Below, piece after piece: positions 6,717 to 8,600 of a stretch of 8,600 nucleotides of DNA. Positions within the stretch are counted from its first letter, which is position 1, and each line of letters starts with the position of its first letter. The notes beneath the pieces are model-generated. The model saw nothing but the letters and a program-made list of their open reading frames with translations. It had not been told where the DNA came from and did not search any database. Where the stretch lies: contig JAESTN010000408.1 of NCBI GenBank assembly GCA_016763595.1, positions 1-8,600 of the forward strand, given 5' to 3'. The stretch is from Flavobacteriaceae bacterium (GTDB lineage: Bacteria > Bacteroidota > Bacteroidia > Flavobacteriales > Flavobacteriaceae). The position numbers and the translations under genes were made by a program.

Positions 6717-7892
6717 ATGAAAAAAATATTTTTCTTTTTATTTGCCACAAGTATCACTTTTGCACAAACCAATACAGAAGTTTTTTTATACACGCTCTCT
6801 AATACAAACGGAAACTTTAAAATAACTAACGGAAAAAACATTTCTAACAACCCGGGGTATGATAGCCAACCTCACTTTTACTCAAAAAAGGCAATTGTTT
6901 TTTCATCAACCAGAAATAAACTAACAGATATTGCGAAATACACTATAGAAACCGGAAAAATTGAATTTTTAAATGACACGCCAAATGGAGGAGAATATTC
7001 ACCACAACGCATTCCTAAATCTAAAGATGTTTCTGCAGTCAGACTTGATAATGATGGATTGCAACGCTTCTATAAATACGATGCTAAAACAGGAGACAGT
7101 AAAGAGATTGTTGCCGATTTAAAAGTTGCTTATCCGATGTGGTATACTAAAAATACGCTCATTGCAGTTTCTATTGTTGGAGATGATTTAGACCTGGTTA
7201 TTAGCGAATTATCCTCTAAGAAAAACACGACCATTCAGAAAAAAACTGGAAGATCATTACACCATATTCCAAATAGCAATTTGATTAGTTATATTAGTAA
7301 GGCTTCTGATAAATGGGAAATCAGATCACTAGACCCAAAAACTGGTATCACAAAAAAAATTGTAAACACCGTTGGTAAAAAAGAAGATATTTGCTGGCTA
7401 CCAGATGGAACTATCTTAACGGCTTATAATAATATGCTGTTAAAATTCAATCCAAAAAAGGATGAAAACTGGAGTATTTTTCACACATTTTTGAGTGATG
7501 AAATCAATAACATTTCTAGAATAATTGTGAATAATGAGGGGACTAAACTTGCCTTAGTAGCAGAAGAATCACCAAAACACATTGTACAAAAACAAGTTGA
7601 AGCCTATAACAACAGAGATATTGATGCCTTTTTAGCAACCTATACAAAAGGGGTAAAAGTATATACGTTTCCGAATACTTTAAATTACGAAGGAAGAGAA
7701 GAAATGAGAAAAAGATATGCACCAATGTTTCAGAAAACCAAAGATTTGCATTGTAAAATCATAAAGCGCATTGTAAATGGGGCTAAAGTAATCGACGAAG
7801 AATTAGTCACTTCTAACGGAAATCAATTTAAAGCTGTTGCTATTTATCAAGTAACCAACGGAAAAATTAGCAGTGTCACTTTTCTAAAATAA
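6717..7892 (+). CDS. Exported TolB-like propeller protein with C-terminal NTF2/SnoaL-like domain
   Basis: This is a 391-residue protein. Residues 1-16 are a signal peptide (MKKIFFFLFATSITFA, then Q). The body to about residue 285 resembles the WD40-like/TolB propeller: NISNNPGYDSQPHFYSKKAIVFSSTRNKLTDIAKY carries the recurring motif with SSTRN and DI, and later stretches repeat the pattern more weakly. Residues 288-391 form a separate domain, beginning IVQKQVEAYNNRDIDAFLATY and continuing EGREEMRKRYAPMF to VTNGKISSVTF. This matches the SnoaL-like/NTF2 superfamily, a cone-shaped alpha+beta fold used by isomerases and by many non-enzymatic binding domains. No catalytic residue can be assigned. 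The gene starts 15 bases after the bestrophin stop and has no visible promoter of its own, so cotranscription is likely. Its stop lies one base from the convergent anti-sigma gene. Confidence 0.8.
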   Translation: MKKIFFFLFATSITFAQTNTEVFLYTLSNTNGNFKITNGKNISNNPGYDSQPHFYSKKAIVFSSTRNKLTDIAKYTIETGKIEFLNDTPNGGEYSPQRIPKSKDVSAVRLDNDGLQRFYKYDAKTGDSKEIVADLKVAYPMWYTKNTLIAVSIVGDDLDLVISELSSKKNTTIQKKTGRSLHHIPNSNLISYISKASDKWEIRSLDPKTGITKKIVNTVGKKEDICWLPDGTILTAYNNMLLKFNPKKDENWSIFHTFLSDEINNISRIIVNNEGTKLALVAEESPKHIVQKQVEAYNNRDIDAFLATYTKGVKVYTFPNTLNYEGREEMRKRYAPMFQKTKDLHCKIIKRIVNGAKVIDEELVTSNGNQFKAVAIYQVTNGKISSVTFLK

Positions 7893-7893
7893 T

Positions 7894-8310
7894 TTACCCA
7901 TTAATTTGTTTTTCAAAATATCCTTTTAAATAAAATATTTGAATACTAACAAGTACAGAAAAGGTTATTGCAAAATACAGTGTGGTATTAGAAACATTAA
8001 TATTGTCTAACAATCCACTGAAATTGAGTTTTTCTAAAAAAGAAAAATTTAGTTCAGGCAAGTTAAAAAGACTTTCTTCACTAGATTTAAAAGGAATAAG
8101 AACTGCCGCAATAATCGCTGCAAAAACAATAAACCATGCTTTTTTAGAAATTAATGGTTTGTAGGTAATTGCACTTTTAAAGGACTGTAATTCTCCTATT
8201 TTTTGCATCAAATTAGATGTGAAATCTAAAGAAGGTGATTCTATCGGAATTTCTTGCACATACTTTTTTGTAAAAGCATGAATCTCTTCTATGTGTTTAT
8301 TTTCTCCCAT
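7894..8310 (-). CDS. Putative anti-sigma factor, membrane protein
   Basis: This 138-residue protein is encoded directly after an ECF sigma factor, with a 14-base overlap (8297-8310) in a different frame. It has a soluble N-terminus of about 55 residues, a membrane segment at about 57-74 (KAWFIVFAAIIAAVLIPF), a loop, and a second hydrophobic segment at about 110-129. The N-terminal PSLDFTSNLMQKI is common in short Bacteroidota proteins located after sigma genes. It lacks the HxxxCxxC zinc-binding motif of classical ZAS anti-sigma factors, so the call rests on position and topology. Such proteins hold the sigma factor at the membrane until a signal releases it. The start at 8310 gives MGENKHIEE; no Shine-Dalgarno is present. 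Confidence 0.7.
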   Translation of the reverse strand: MGENKHIEEIHAFTKKYVQEIPIESPSLDFTSNLMQKIGELQSFKSAITYKPLISKKAWFIVFAAIIAAVLIPFKSSEESLFNLPELNFSFLEKLNFSGLLDNINVSNTTLYFAITFSVLVSIQIFYLKGYFEKQING

Positions 8311-8600
8311 AATGACTAATTAATTCTGGTTCTACTGTATTTTTAACAATGCTCAATAATTTCTTACGAGCTCTGTGTAATTTCACTTTTACATTTGCTT
8401 CACTCATAGAAGTTACTTCTATAATTTCCTTCAAACCTAACTCTTTAAAATAGAAGAACAATAGTATTGCTCTTTCATCTTCTTGTAATTGTTGCATACA
8501 ATCATTTATAATCGCTGCTCTTTCTTCTCTTTCAATACCATCTAATATCGTTTCAACAGATGATATGTAATTTATTGTTATCTCATCAATGGCTACATTA
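8297..8600 (-). CDS. ECF-type RNA polymerase sigma factor, C-terminal part
   Basis: The frame is open from the right edge of the window, so only about the last 100 residues are present. The visible part covers the tail of the linker between sigma regions 2 and 4 (IDEITINYISSVETILDG) and all of region 4. Region 4 shows LQEDERAILLFFYFKELGLKEIIEVTSMSEANVKVKLHRARKKL: the -35-binding helix-turn-helix with SEANVKVKLHRAR is the standard ECF pattern. The Met at 8497 is internal, not the start. The putative anti-sigma gene overlaps the 3' end by 14 bases, which suggests coupled expression. Its promoter and region 2 lie outside the window, so the subgroup and regulon cannot be assigned. Confidence 0.92.
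   Translation of the reverse strand, partial: NVAIDEITINYISSVETILDGIEREERAAIINDCMQQLQEDERAILLFFYFKELGLKEIIEVTSMSEANVKVKLHRARKKLLSIVKNTVEPELISHYGRK

Overview
The window looks like chromosomal DNA from a member of the Bacteroidota, most likely a marine-type Flavobacteriia. It is strongly AT-rich. Genes lack Shine-Dalgarno sequences, two promoters match the Bacteroidota sigma-ABfr pattern TAnnTTTG, and one secreted protein ends in a type IX secretion (T9SS) sorting domain. The rest of the content is typical of the group: a FISUMP lipoprotein, a YceI protein and a short ECF sigma/anti-sigma pair.

Layout, left to right. Positions 1-174 hold the 3' end of a YceI-family gene, closed by a clear intrinsic terminator. 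A second terminator-like hairpin and a TAnnTTTG promoter precede a 532-residue T9SS-exported beta-propeller protein (389-1987), followed by a small EthD-family protein (2032-2355). On the opposite strand, 2381-3030 encodes a two-gene operon of a four-helix membrane protein and a 66-residue XRE regulator, joined by a 1-base stop/start overlap. Its promoter lies inside four imperfect 13-bp direct repeats that look like an operator. Back on the plus strand are a FISUMP lipoprotein (3341-4018) and an exported class C beta-lactamase-like serine hydrolase (4093-5157). A 488-bp AT-rich gap with one strong hairpin follows.

Positions 5646-6701 encode a bestrophin-family channel whose frame is intact except for one in-frame TAG codon. 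Fifteen bases later comes an exported protein with an N-terminal TolB-like propeller and a C-terminal NTF2/SnoaL-like domain (6717-7892). Its stop is one base from the stop of a convergent gene. That convergent pair (minus strand, 7894-8600) is an ECF sigma factor, cut by the window edge, and a membrane protein that is probably its anti-sigma factor, with a 14-base overlap.

Most of the window is ordinary accessory content for this group. I see no clearly new multi-gene system. The two things most worth a second look are the repeat array over the membrane-protein/XRE promoter and the single in-frame stop in an otherwise intact bestrophin gene.
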